A stretch of DNA of 64,000 bases from Chryseobacterium sp. C-71 (GTDB taxonomy: Bacteria; Bacteroidota; Bacteroidia; Flavobacteriales; Weeksellaceae), in contig NZ_CP087131.1 of the NCBI RefSeq assembly GCF_020911865.1, forward strand, positions 1,240,001-1,304,000, read 5' to 3'. Numbering within the stretch: position 1 is the stretch's first letter; each line of letters starts with the position of its first letter. The position numbers and the translations under genes were made by a program. Positions 1 through 7,902 of the stretch are shown piece after piece. The notes under the pieces are model-generated. The model had not been told where the DNA came from and did no database searches. It was given only the letters and a program-made list of their open reading frames with translations.

Positions 1-947
1 ATACACCTCTTGTGAAAATTAATAAAGTGTTGGGAGAAGATTTCCCGGCATTGGTGTTGGCAAAAGTAGAAACCTTCAACCCAGGAAATTCTGTAAAAGA
101 CAGAATGGCTCTGAAAATGATTGAAGATGCCGAAAAAGACGGAAGATTAAAACCAGGTGGAACCATCATCGAAGGAACTTCAGGAAATACAGGAATGGGA
201 TTGGCTCTTGCAGCCATTATCAAAGGCTACAAATGTATTTTTGTGACCAACGCAAAACAATCTAAGGAGAAATGTGACATTCTTCGTGCTGTTGGAGCTG
301 AAGTTATCGTTTGTCCGACAGACGTAAAACCTACAGATCCTCGTTCTTATTACTCAGTTTCTAAGAGATTGGCTAAAGAAACGGAAAACGGATGGTACGT
401 CAACCAATATGATAATTTATCAAACAGAGCAGCTCATTACGAGTCTACTGCACCTGAAATCTGGGAACAAACTGACGGAAAACTGACTCATTTTTTAGTG
501 GGAGCCGGAACAGGTGGAACAATTACAGGTTGTGGAATGTTCTTTAAAGAGAAAAATAAAGACATTAAAATACTTGGAGTTGATACTTACGGTTCAATCT
601 TAAAGGAAATTCACGAAACGGGTGAAATTAAATTAGAAAACGCTTATACCTACATTACAGAAGGTATTGGTGAAGATATTCTTCCTGAAAATTACGATAT
701 GTCTGTCATCGATCATTTCGAAAAAGTGACCGATAAAGACGGAGCGATCTACGCAAGAAAATTGGCAAAAGAAGAAGGAATTTTCTGTGGATATTCTGCG
801 GGAAGTGCAATGGCAGCTTTGGTTCAGATGAAAGATCAGTTTACGAAAGACGATGTGATAGTTGTGTTACTTCATGATCACGGCTCAAGATATGTAGGGA
901 AAATCTACAACGACGAGTGGATGAAAGAAATGGGTTGGTTAGATTAA
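1..947 (+). CDS. Cystathionine beta-synthase-type PLP enzyme (5' end cut by window)
   Basis: Fold-type II PLP enzyme of the cysteine synthase/cystathionine beta-synthase family, expected to condense serine (or O-acetylserine) with a thiol or sulfide. The reading frame is open to the left edge and codes T-P-L just before the first GTG at 12, matching the family's NTPLV start, so the true start lies outside the window. Visible motifs: SVKDR with the PLP lysine, EGTSGNTG substrate loop, GAGTGGTITG phosphate-binding loop and GYSAGSA near the C-terminus. The C-terminal half (VDTYGSI, EGIGEDILP, ending in DEWMKEMGWL) resembles eukaryotic-type CBS more than CysK. No heme domain or C-terminal CBS-pair domain is present. 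With the gamma-synthase/lyase at 53653-54792 it could form a reverse trans-sulfuration route (inference). Confidence 0.85.
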   Translation, partial: TPLVKINKVLGEDFPALVLAKVETFNPGNSVKDRMALKMIEDAEKDGRLKPGGTIIEGTSGNTGMGLALAAIIKGYKCIFVTNAKQSKEKCDILRAVGAEVIVCPTDVKPTDPRSYYSVSKRLAKETENGWYVNQYDNLSNRAAHYESTAPEIWEQTDGKLTHFLVGAGTGGTITGCGMFFKEKNKDIKILGVDTYGSILKEIHETGEIKLENAYTYITEGIGEDILPENYDMSVIDHFEKVTDKDGAIYARKLAKEEGIFCGYSAGSAMAALVQMKDQFTKDDVIVVLLHDHGSRYVGKIYNDEWMKEMGWLD

Positions 948-967
948 TCGACACTCCTTATAAAAGC

Positions 968-998
968 AAAAATCAGAGCGTTGGCTCTGATTTTTTTA
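968..998. terminator. Bidirectional terminator
   Basis: An 8-bp stem (atcagagc/gctctgat) with a 4-nt loop is flanked by A-rich and T-rich runs. It lies between two convergent genes, so it probably serves both. Confidence 0.75.
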
Positions 999-1532
999 TT
1001 TTAAAACATTTTTTTGAACAGCTTCTTTCAGCAATTCAAAATCTGCCTCAGACATTGATTTTTTCGGAAACATATAATTGAATTTTCCTTCTAAACCGAT
1101 AAATTTATCGCTGATTTCGGCAGCTGTAAATTCTGTCCAAAGACTGGTTTCTTTATTGTCATTAAGATTTACTTTAAAAACTTTAGCATTAAACTGAATC
1201 TGATAAATCTCAGTATTCTCAAGTGTTTTCAGATACTTCACGACTTCTTTTTTCCATTTTGAAACCTTGTTGATGGCTAAAGATAAATAGACCGCACAAA
1301 GCAGAAAAAGAAAACTTACAAAGTATAAAATCCCGAATTTTTCTTTGCTCAAATCGTCTTTAAAGTAAAACAATATCAACAAAATCACTGCAACTACGAT
1401 GGTAGTGATGAGTTTTCCTTTTACTGTAGGCGACAAAAACAAACTTCCCTGATTTCCGTTGAGATAAATATCTTCAAAATCTTTTTTATTGATTTTTAAG
1501 TTGATGATTTTATCGTCGTTGATTCTAGCCAT
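996..1532 (-). CDS. Small two-TM membrane protein, YcxB-like
   Basis: A 178-residue protein with a polar N-terminus, two hydrophobic segments at about residues 39-57 and 69-88, and a soluble C-terminal half (about 95-178) with the WTEF...I...Y.FPKK pattern seen in YcxB-like domains. The family's function is unknown. It starts at ATG 1532 and is convergent with the upstream CBS-type gene. No enzyme motif was recognised, and the YcxB assignment rests on overall pattern only. Confidence 0.55.
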   Translation of the reverse strand: MARINDDKIINLKINKKDFEDIYLNGNQGSLFLSPTVKGKLITTIVVAVILLILFYFKDDLSKEKFGILYFVSFLFLLCAVYLSLAINKVSKWKKEVVKYLKTLENTEIYQIQFNAKVFKVNLNDNKETSLWTEFTAAEISDKFIGLEGKFNYMFPKKSMSEADFELLKEAVQKNVLK

Positions 1533-1562
1533 ATAATGCGTGTTTTAGTTTACAAAACTAAA

Positions 1563-1865
1563 TTAAATATCCTCATATCTCTCACTAATTGCTGAAAGTT
1601 TATTCATCAATTCGCGATTTTTTCTCTTTAAATCTTCCATTTTACTGAGCATATCATGAATTACCTCCAAACCAGGCAGGTTAATTTCAAGGTCATAGTG
1701 CCAATTGGTAAACTTTTCAAAAACATGAAGATCTTCATAAATCAGATACCGAATGTTATCTTCAGTTTCTACTCTCAACAAACCATAATCAACCAATTCA
1801 TCAAAAAAAGTAATTTCAACATTGTATATTTTTACGAGTTCTTCCCGTGATATTCTTTCGCTCAT
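1563..1865 (-). CDS. cbpM: Chaperone modulator CbpM
   Basis: A 100-residue protein with a MerR-like N-terminal half (SREELVKIYNVEITFFDELVDYGLL) and a predicted coiled-coil C-terminus (LSKMEDLKRKNRELMNKL). This is the layout of CbpM, the specific inhibitor of the DnaJ-like co-chaperone CbpA. It begins 3 nt after the stop of the CbpA-like gene, so the two are almost certainly co-transcribed with cbpA first. In E. coli, CbpM binds the J domain of CbpA and blocks its stimulation of DnaK; the same role here is inferred from family and context. Confidence 0.85.
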   Translation of the reverse strand: MSERISREELVKIYNVEITFFDELVDYGLLRVETEDNIRYLIYEDLHVFEKFTNWHYDLEINLPGLEVIHDMLSKMEDLKRKNRELMNKLSAISERYEDI

Positions 1866-1868
1866 GAT

Positions 1869-2789
1869 TTAAGAATTTTTAAGTTGTTCAAAAAGTTCTT
1901 TCTGTTTTTCCGTAAGATTTGTGGGCAATTTCACGTCATAGGTCACAAACAAATCACCAAATTCACCATCTTTTTTATAGACCGGAAAACCTTTTCCTTT
2001 CAATCTCACCGTTGTTCCGCTTTGAGTTTCTGGTTTTACTTTGAGATTCACGTTACCCTCTAAAGTCTCCACTTTTACATCTCCGCCTAAAACTGCGGTG
2101 TACAGATCAATGCTGATTTTTGATTTTAAATCATCTCCTACCCTTTCAAAATTCGGATCTGGAGTAATATTAAATGTAATGTATAAATCTCCGGCAGGTC
2201 CGCCATTGAAGCCAGGATTCCCGTGACCTTTGAGTTTGATTTTTTGACCATCAGAAACTCCCGCAGGAATGGTAATTCTTACCTTTTTCCCATTAATATC
2301 GAAAGTCTGTTGATGTGTTTTTGCAGCTTCTTTTAAGCTTAAATTCAATTCTGCCTGAACATCCTGTCCTTTGAATTTTCCCGAAGCACTTCCGCGCGAG
2401 CTTCTGCCGAATCCGCCTCCTTCACCACCAAACATACTTTGGAAAAAGTCTGAAAAATCTTCACCCTCTCCAAAATCAGCACCCGAAAAACCACCTCCGT
2501 AATTTCCGCCTTGGCTTTGATATTGTCTTTGCTGCTGTTGTTGAGCTTGTTCGTACTGTTCACCATGTTTCCAATTCTCACCGTATTTATCGTATTTTGA
2601 ACGATTTTCTGGATTGCTTAGGACTTCATTGGCTTCATTCAGTTCTTTGAATTTTCGCTCAGCTTCTTTGTCGTTGGGGTTAAGGTCTGGATGCAGTTTT
2701 CTTGCCTGCTTTCGATACGCTTTTTTGATATCGTCCTGCGTTGCGCTTTTGTCTACGCCTAAAATTTTGTAATAATCTATATAAGCCAT
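1869..2789 (-). CDS. cbpA: DnaJ-like co-chaperone CbpA
   Basis: A 306-residue type II J-protein, the same length as E. coli CbpA. The J domain spans about residues 4-70 with the HPD motif at 33-35. A Gln-rich stretch and a Gly/Phe-rich linker cover about 85-135, followed by two beta-rich substrate-binding domains. The CxxCxGxG zinc-finger repeats of true DnaJ are absent, which separates it from DnaJ. It should stimulate DnaK ATP hydrolysis and deliver clients in the cytoplasm. The cbpM gene follows 3 nt downstream. Confidence 0.9.
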   Translation of the reverse strand: MAYIDYYKILGVDKSATQDDIKKAYRKQARKLHPDLNPNDKEAERKFKELNEANEVLSNPENRSKYDKYGENWKHGEQYEQAQQQQQRQYQSQGGNYGGGFSGADFGEGEDFSDFFQSMFGGEGGGFGRSSRGSASGKFKGQDVQAELNLSLKEAAKTHQQTFDINGKKVRITIPAGVSDGQKIKLKGHGNPGFNGGPAGDLYITFNITPDPNFERVGDDLKSKISIDLYTAVLGGDVKVETLEGNVNLKVKPETQSGTTVRLKGKGFPVYKKDGEFGDLFVTYDVKLPTNLTEKQKELFEQLKNS

Positions 2790-2861
2790 AGAAACGAATG
2801 TTTACTCAAATTTAGAACAATTAAGGCAAACAAACATCTTAGAAATTGTTAAAAATAAATC

Positions 2862-2869
2862 TATCTTTG
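2862..2869 (+). promoter_or_regulatory. Bacteroidetes -7 box for the DAACS symporter
   Basis: TATCTTTG matches the TAnnTTTG -7 consensus of Bacteroidetes sigma factors and lies 14 nt before the ATG at 2884. The predicted leader is very short. The -33 element is weak. Confidence 0.4.
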
Positions 2870-2883
2870 ATAAAAATCATGGC

Positions 2884-4083
2884 ATGAACGAGGTCTTAAA
2901 AAACTATTCGGGAATTCTTTTTCTCCTTCTAGGAATCACTGTCGGAAGTATTATCGGAATTGTAGCTCCACAAATCGTTGAGTACATAAAACCTTTGGGA
3001 GATATTTTCCTGAATCTGCTTTTCGTAAGTGTAGTCCCATTGGTATTTTTTGCTGTTGCCAATTCTATTGCTTCGCTAGAACAGGAATCTAAGTTTGGCA
3101 AAATCATTATGGTCATGTCATTTACTTTTCTTTTTTTCATTTTAACGGCTGCTGTGTTTACAATCGGAGCGGTATATTTATTTCCGGTCTCATCTATTTC
3201 GGGAAGCTCAGAAATCATTGCTGAAGCGACAAAAGAAGAAAACTGGGGTAACAAAATTGTCAGTTTCTTCACGGTAGGAGAATTCACCGAGCTCTTTTCA
3301 CGGAAAAATATGCTTGCATTATTGATTTTCGCTTTCATGACAGGCTTTGCCACAAGAAAATCGGGAGAAAACGGAAAGCCTTTCAGAGTTTTCATAGCAT
3401 CAGGATATGAAGTAATGAAGGAATTGCTTTTAATGATTATGAAAATTGCACCGATCGGTCTGGGAGCCTATTTTGCATATCAGGTAGCGACCTTAGGACC
3501 TCAGCTTTTCGGATTTTATGCTAAACCTTTAGGACTGTATTACATCGCAGGAATTATTTATTTCTTCGTATTTTTCACCCTCTATGCATTTATGGCAAAC
3601 GGACAGACCGGAATCAAAAGTTTCTGGAAAAATGCTATTCTTCCGACATTAACAGCATTGAGTACCTGCAGCAGTTTTGCAACAATGCCTACAAACTTAT
3701 TAGCAGCATCAAAGATTGGAATTCCCAGTTCAATTGCGAATTTAGTGATTCCGATTGGAACGACGCTTCATAAAAACGGTTCGTCGATGTCTTCTATCAT
3801 TAAAATCTACGTTGCTTTTCAGATTATTGGAAGAGATTTTTTTGAACCTTCAAATCTTTTATTGGCGTTGGGAATTACTGTGTTCGTCAGCATCGTAGCT
3901 GGTGGAATTCCGAATGGCGGATATATCGGAGAAATGCTGATGATTTCTGTATATCAATTGCCACAGGAAGCAATTCCTGCAGTGATTATTATCGGAACTT
4001 TGGTTGATCCTTTGGCTACTGTTTTGAATGCTGTGGGAGATATTGTGGCGGCAATGTTTGTGAATCGGTTTGTGAAGGTCTGA
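2884..4083 (+). CDS. Dicarboxylate/amino acid:cation symporter (DAACS family)
   Basis: A 399-residue polytopic inner-membrane protein of the GltP/DctA family, which couples uptake of glutamate, aspartate or C4-dicarboxylates to sodium or protons. Family signatures are visible: the serine-rich hairpin ALSTCSSFATMPTN at about 255-268, the NLVIPIGTTLHKNGSS segment at about 280-295 and the terminal DPLATVLNAVGD motif involved in cation/substrate binding. About eight membrane segments are predicted. The substrate cannot be decided from sequence alone. Transcribed alone; a long antisense reading frame over its 5' part is a shadow. Confidence 0.88.
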   Translation: MNEVLKNYSGILFLLLGITVGSIIGIVAPQIVEYIKPLGDIFLNLLFVSVVPLVFFAVANSIASLEQESKFGKIIMVMSFTFLFFILTAAVFTIGAVYLFPVSSISGSSEIIAEATKEENWGNKIVSFFTVGEFTELFSRKNMLALLIFAFMTGFATRKSGENGKPFRVFIASGYEVMKELLLMIMKIAPIGLGAYFAYQVATLGPQLFGFYAKPLGLYYIAGIIYFFVFFTLYAFMANGQTGIKSFWKNAILPTLTALSTCSSFATMPTNLLAASKIGIPSSIANLVIPIGTTLHKNGSSMSSIIKIYVAFQIIGRDFFEPSNLLLALGITVFVSIVAGGIPNGGYIGEMLMISVYQLPQEAIPAVIIIGTLVDPLATVLNAVGDIVAAMFVNRFVKV

Positions 4084-4307
4084 GTTTCTTTAAACACGAA
4101 TTTCATGAATTATTTACACGAATGATAATAAATAACAATCATTGAATCATTAAAAATCTGCTTGATCAGCGAGAACTATCTCCACGGATCGCACAGATTT
4201 TTTATAATTTTGCTATCATTCTCTCGCAGATTTTAATGATTAAGCAGATTTATAATATTTATTCCTAGTCTGTGAAGATCTGTGTCATCTGTGGGAAAAT
4301 AAACGGT
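4084..4307. repeat. Decayed dispersed intergenic repeat (AATCTG-rich)
   Basis: No gene. The stretch holds several partial inverted copies of an AATCTGC/GCAGATTT unit and ends with ATCTGTGTCATCTGTGGGA. Related fragments occur at about 18490-18550, 43840-43930 and 51385-51555. It looks like an old dispersed repeat and has no visible coding potential. Confidence 0.45.
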
Positions 4308-4694
4308 TTACTCGCTTCGTTTCACCTCTTCTAAATTCTTTAATTCTTCCGCTGTAAATAGTTTGTAATGTACTTTAAATGTTTTTCCTAAAGGTGTTTC
4401 CAAAGAAAATCCGCCTGGGCCGAAGCCTTCCAGAACATCTAAGGTGAAATGTGAGTACTGCCAATATTCAAAAAGGTCACGATCGATCCAGAATTCGTGA
4501 CCGTTGATGGTTCCGATCATCGCATCATTCATTCTCGGAAAGTAACCGCCTTTTTCGAAACATTGGGGTTGTGTGCCTTCACAACATCCTCCGGCTTGGT
4601 AAAACATCAGTTCGCCGTGCTTTTTTTCAAGTTCCCAAATGAGCTCGAGGGCTTTTTCTGTTACTGAGAGTCTTGATATTTTTTTTGTTTCCAT
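4308..4694 (-). CDS. DUF779 domain-containing protein
   Basis: A 128-residue protein of the DUF779 family with the typical YQAGGCCEGTQPQCF cysteine cluster and GPGGFSLE segment. Members are very often encoded next to acetaldehyde-type aldehyde dehydrogenases, and here the AldB-like gene lies directly upstream on the same strand. The biochemical role is unknown. The start is placed at the ATG at 4694 (METKK) with an A-rich upstream region; an in-frame extension to 4757 is translation of a dispersed repeat and is not conserved in the family. About 500 nt and a terminator separate it from the dehydrogenase, so co-transcription is uncertain. Confidence 0.8.
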   Translation of the reverse strand: METKKISRLSVTEKALELIWELEKKHGELMFYQAGGCCEGTQPQCFEKGGYFPRMNDAMIGTINGHEFWIDRDLFEYWQYSHFTLDVLEGFGPGGFSLETPLGKTFKVHYKLFTAEELKNLEEVKRSE

Positions 4695-4706
4695 AATGAT
4701 TTTTTT

Positions 4707-4970
4707 ATTCTTCTTTTGCCTTGAAGCAAAAGAACCAATCCCGAAGTTTCGGGACAAGACTTGGACTCTTTCGCTGAAAATTAATTCAATTCACTAAAAA
4801 TTCTAAACTTGCGCGAGGGCTTAATTTTTTCTTCTGTTGAAAATTTGTGTTGCGCTTCGAACAGAAGAATTTTTTCAACGTTCATACAGCTTATTTTCTT
4901 AACGCCTCCATTTCCTAGGTCACTTTTGATGTCTTTGAAACAACATTTGGTTTGTGAAACTTTTGAGTAA
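4707..4970. repeat. Dispersed intergenic repeat with hairpins
   Basis: About 260 nt without genes between the DUF779 gene and the terminator of the dehydrogenase gene. It contains a palindrome built on cttttgc/gcaaaag (4712-4732), a second one on cccgaa/ttcggg (4740-4754), and an imperfect inverted pair around cttctgtt/aacagaag (4830-4870). From memory, the opening hairpin followed by aagacttgg recurs between genes in Chryseobacterium; this cannot be checked here. Confidence 0.45.
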
Positions 4971-4990
4971 GTTAATATATTTTATAAAGT

Positions 4991-5025
4991 TAAAAAAAGC
5001 CTGACAAGACAAGCATTGTCAGGCT
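4991..5025 (-). terminator. Rho-independent terminator of the aldehyde dehydrogenase gene
   Basis: A perfect 10-bp stem (agcctgacaa/ttgtcaggct) with an 8-nt loop, followed on the minus strand by seven Ts. It lies about 180 nt after the stop of the dehydrogenase gene, so the structured element at 5070-5185 would be part of that transcript's 3' region. Confidence 0.85.
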
Positions 5026-5069
5026 GTACTTAAACCAAATATAGAGATGTGTTTTTACACACTGCTTTT

Positions 5070-5185
5070 GCGTGAGGGATAGGAAGGGCGGCGAGGAACT
5101 CGCCGGTGCGAAGCACCGAAACGTAGTGTAGCCCTGGATAGCCTGACCGTCTTGCCTCGTTGCATAACGAGGCAAACGGACACGC
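5070..5185. ncRNA. Candidate multibranched structured RNA / structured repeat element
   Basis: A GC-rich island in an AT-rich gap. Complementary ends gcgtg (5070-5074) and cacgc (5181-5185) can close it. Inside, gggc (5086-5089) pairs with gccc (5131-5134) around two hairpins with GAA loops: ggcgag/ctcgcc (5090-5104) and ggtgc/gcacc (5105-5117). A perfect 10-bp hairpin lies at 5152-5175. Unpaired GAGGGATAG and GGATAGCCTGACC join the helices. It resembles GCGTGAGGGAT-type repeats I recall from other Flavobacteriia, but the strand of the functional RNA and any function are unknown. Confidence 0.5.
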
Positions 5186-5201
5186 CCGTAATATTTAAAA
5201 A

Positions 5202-6731
5202 TTAAAAGAAACCTAATTTGTTTTTGTTGTAAGAAATCAACATGTTTTTAGTTTGACGGTAATGATCGAGCATCATTTTGTGGTTTTCTCTACCGATTCC
5301 TGACTGCTTGTAACCTCCGAAAGGTGCTCCTGCAGGATATGAGTGATATTGATTTACCCAAACTCTACCTGCTTCAATGTGACGCGGAACATTGTATAAC
5401 TGATGCGCGTCTCTCGTCCAAACTCCCGCTCCAAGTCCGTAAATCGTATCGTTTGCGATTTCTAAAGCTTCTGCTTCATCCTTAAAAGTAGTGAAGGCTA
5501 AAACCGGTCCGAAAATCTCTTCCTGAAAAATTCTCATTCTGTTATTTCCTTTGAAAATTGTCGGCTGAATGTAATATCCTTCTTCTAAGCCTTCTCCAAC
5601 ATTGTTAACATCACCCCCTACAAGAACTTCTGCCCCTTCTTCTTTCCCTAATTTGATGTAAGAAAGAATTTTGTCTTTCTGAATCTTAGAAGCCTGAGCT
5701 CCCATCATTACGGTTTTATCTAAAGGATTTCCTACTTTAATGGCTTTCACTCTTTCGATTACTTTTGCGATAAACGCATCTGCAATATCTTCCTGAACCA
5801 ATAATCTTGACGGACAAGTACAGATTTCACCCTGATTTAAGGCAAAAAGAACCGCACCTTCAATAGCTTTATCTAAAAATTCATCATCAGCATCCATCAC
5901 TGAACTGAAGAAAACGTTTGGAGATTTCCCACCCAATTCTAAAGTCACCGGAATAATATTTTCTGTTGCATACTGCATAACCAAACGACCTGTCGCCGTA
6001 GAACCTGTGAACGCAGCTTTGTTCACTTTCGGATTGGTTACTAAAGCTCTTCCCAATTCAGCTCCGAAACCGTTGACGATATTCACAACTCCAGCCGGAA
6101 GTAAGTCTTTAATTAAATCGACCAATATAAGAATTGAAATTGGCGTACTTTCTGCCGGTTTTAAGACAACACAGTTTCCTGCTGCCAATGCCGGAGCTAA
6201 CTTCCAGACAGCCATCAAGATTGGGAAATTCCATGGAATGATTTGTGCGATGACACCAAGCGGTTCGTGAACGATTAATGAAACCGTGTCTTTATCCAAT
6301 TCATTATGCGAACCTTCCTCTGCTCTGATAACCGAAGCAAAATACCTGAAATGATCCACTGCCAAAGGTAAATCTGCAGCTAAAGTTTCTCTTACGGCTT
6401 TACCATTATCGATGGTTTCTACAATGGCAAGATATTCTAAATTCTGCTCGATTCTGTCGGCTATTTTATTTAAAATAACGCTTCTTTCGGTTGATGAAGT
6501 GTCTTTCCAGGTTTGGAATGCTTTTTCTGCCGCATTGACTGCCAGCTCTAAATCTTCTTTTGAAGAATGTGCTGCCTGTGTAAAAACTTTTCCGTCAACA
6601 GGAGAAATGACATCGAAATATTTGCCATTTACGGGTGCAGTAAATTCACCGTTGATGAAGTTATCGTATTGTTTTTTGAATTCAGGCCACTGTAATACCG
6701 TGTCTGATTTTTGTTCTGTTGCTGTGCTCAT
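5202..6731 (-). CDS. Aldehyde dehydrogenase, AldB/ExaC (acetaldehyde dehydrogenase) type
   Basis: A 509-residue NAD(P)-dependent aldehyde dehydrogenase oxidising aldehydes to acids in the cytoplasm. Catalytic signatures are intact: the base glutamate in ELGGKSP (about residue 265) and the nucleophilic cysteine in [11 protein letters not shown] (about 300), which closely matches E. coli AldB and acetaldehyde dehydrogenases. The cofactor motif IIPWNFP is also present. A DUF779 gene downstream and a divergent AraC-family regulator upstream are the usual company of this subfamily and suggest inducible alcohol or aldehyde catabolism. Start is ATG 6731. Exact aldehyde specificity is not shown by the sequence. 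Confidence 0.9.
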   Translation of the reverse strand: MSTATEQKSDTVLQWPEFKKQYDNFINGEFTAPVNGKYFDVISPVDGKVFTQAAHSSKEDLELAVNAAEKAFQTWKDTSSTERSVILNKIADRIEQNLEYLAIVETIDNGKAVRETLAADLPLAVDHFRYFASVIRAEEGSHNELDKDTVSLIVHEPLGVIAQIIPWNFPILMAVWKLAPALAAGNCVVLKPAESTPISILILVDLIKDLLPAGVVNIVNGFGAELGRALVTNPKVNKAAFTGSTATGRLVMQYATENIIPVTLELGGKSPNVFFSSVMDADDEFLDKAIEGAVLFALNQGEICTCPSRLLVQEDIADAFIAKVIERVKAIKVGNPLDKTVMMGAQASKIQKDKILSYIKLGKEEGAEVLVGGDVNNVGEGLEEGYYIQPTIFKGNNRMRIFQEEIFGPVLAFTTFKDEAEALEIANDTIYGLGAGVWTRDAHQLYNVPRHIEAGRVWVNQYHSYPAGAPFGGYKQSGIGRENHKMMLDHYRQTKNMLISYNKNKLGFF

Positions 6732-6873
6732 ATTCGTATTGTTTTGATTTTATCTTCAACCAAATTACGTCGACTACAATTAAACATATAGCAAAATCCT
6801 ACAAAAAAACTTCACAATAGTGTAGAAGGCAGACTTTATCATTTCATTAACATGTTTTTAATCATATAATTTC

Positions 6874-6881
6874 TATATTTG
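6874..6881 (+). promoter_or_regulatory. -7 box for the AraC-family regulator
   Basis: TATATTTG matches TAnnTTTG and lies 31 nt before the ATG at 6912, in the 180-nt divergent region shared with the aldehyde dehydrogenase gene. Confidence 0.5.
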
Positions 6882-6911
6882 GTAGAAGTCGCAACTTAAA
6901 TAAATTTAGAA

Positions 6912-7832
6912 ATGAACAATCATAAGTTTTTATTGAATACTCCTGAATTAAAGAAGGAAAATCAGCTTATCAACTTAGTTGAAAATCAGACTAAATTTAA
7001 TCTTAACAATTGTGAATTCAGCATTTATGAAACCCACAAAGCAGCTTTTGATGTTAAACTGCATTTTGACACGATTGCTTTCACGGCAATGCTTCAAGGT
7101 AGAAAATACATGAAGCTAGAAAACAAAACCAATTATTGCGATTATTTACCCGGAGAAAGTGTTTTGGTTGCGCCCGGAGAAACAATGGTGATTGATTTTC
7201 CTGATGCTGATGAAACGCCTTCACAATGTATTTCTTTAAGTTTAAATCCTGAATTTATCGAAAACTCTCTGAATCATCTGAACTATAATTTCGCCAAAGT
7301 AGATGAAACCTCATCATGGAATCTACAGCTTGACGAATATTTTTTATTTAATAACAAATCATTGGCTTCAGCCACCAATAACATTATGAGAATCGCCATG
7401 GATGATAATTCTCAAAAAGACATCATGGCTGATTTCGCTTTGAAAGAACTATTGATAAGACTTATGCAAACACAGGCAAGAAGTATGGTTGAGAAAAATT
7501 TGGCTAAAAATAAATCAAGAATTGGTTTTGTAGTAGATTATATCAAAAATAATATTCATCAGAAACTTTCTATCGACAGCATTGCGAAACTGGCTTATGT
7601 GAGCAAATCTAATTTTTTCAAAATGTTCAAAGACGAGCTGGGAACTTCGCCTAATGATTTTATTCTTCAGGAGCGCATTAATAAAGCGAAAGAACTTTTA
7701 GCTTTAAACAACAGCATCAAGGAAACTGCTTTTCAGACTGGTTTTTCAGATACGAATTACTTTACCAGAGTTTTTAAGCAGTTGGTTGGGGTGACGCCGA
7801 AGAGTTATCAGAATAAATCAATTAGTTTTTAG
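6912..7832 (+). CDS. AraC-family transcriptional regulator
   Basis: A 306-residue protein with a cupin-like N-terminal sensing domain (about 1-190) and a C-terminal double helix-turn-helix AraC domain (about 205-300). The latter shows SIDSIAKLAYVSKSNFFKMF and the family signature IKETAFQTGFSDTNYFTRVFK. It is divergent from the aldehyde dehydrogenase gene across about 180 nt and is the obvious candidate activator of that gene, as in other ALDH-AraC pairs (inference). The N-terminal ligand is unknown. Confidence 0.88.
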   Translation: MNNHKFLLNTPELKKENQLINLVENQTKFNLNNCEFSIYETHKAAFDVKLHFDTIAFTAMLQGRKYMKLENKTNYCDYLPGESVLVAPGETMVIDFPDADETPSQCISLSLNPEFIENSLNHLNYNFAKVDETSSWNLQLDEYFLFNNKSLASATNNIMRIAMDDNSQKDIMADFALKELLIRLMQTQARSMVEKNLAKNKSRIGFVVDYIKNNIHQKLSIDSIAKLAYVSKSNFFKMFKDELGTSPNDFILQERINKAKELLALNNSIKETAFQTGFSDTNYFTRVFKQLVGVTPKSYQNKSISF

Positions 7833-7860
7833 TTGTTGGTTGTTGGTTGTTGGTTGTTTA
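7828..7860 (+). repeat. Short tandem GTTGGTT repeat
   Basis: Four tandem copies of a 7-nt unit (gttgttg-type) begin at the regulator's stop codon. Similar GTTGGTT strings, on the other strand, occur at about 31210-31240 between hemL and the glucosaminidase gene. No function is evident. Confidence 0.5.
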
Positions 7861-7867
7861 AAATTAC

Positions 7868-7893
7868 AAAAAGCACCTCAACCGAGATGCTTT
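7868..7893 (-). terminator. Terminator of the HMG-CoA synthase gene
   Basis: The stem aaagcacctc/gagatgcttt with a 4-nt loop is followed on the minus strand by a T run. It probably also serves the convergent AraC-family gene. The same stem sequence recurs at 9522-9550. Confidence 0.7.
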
Positions 7894-7902
7894 CCAAGAT
7901 TT

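Noticed and set aside
2904..3395. Long antisense reading frame (163 codons) opposite the DAACS symporter
   Set aside because: It mirrors the codon pattern of the real gene, has no family resemblance, and the sense protein carries clear DAACS motifs.
4695..4757. N-terminal extension of the DUF779 protein
   Set aside because: It translates a dispersed palindromic repeat; the family starts at the ATG at 4694.
4990..5175. A 61-codon reading frame over the structured element
   Set aside because: Its sequence follows the hairpins and terminator, has no ribosome-binding site and no protein-like pattern.
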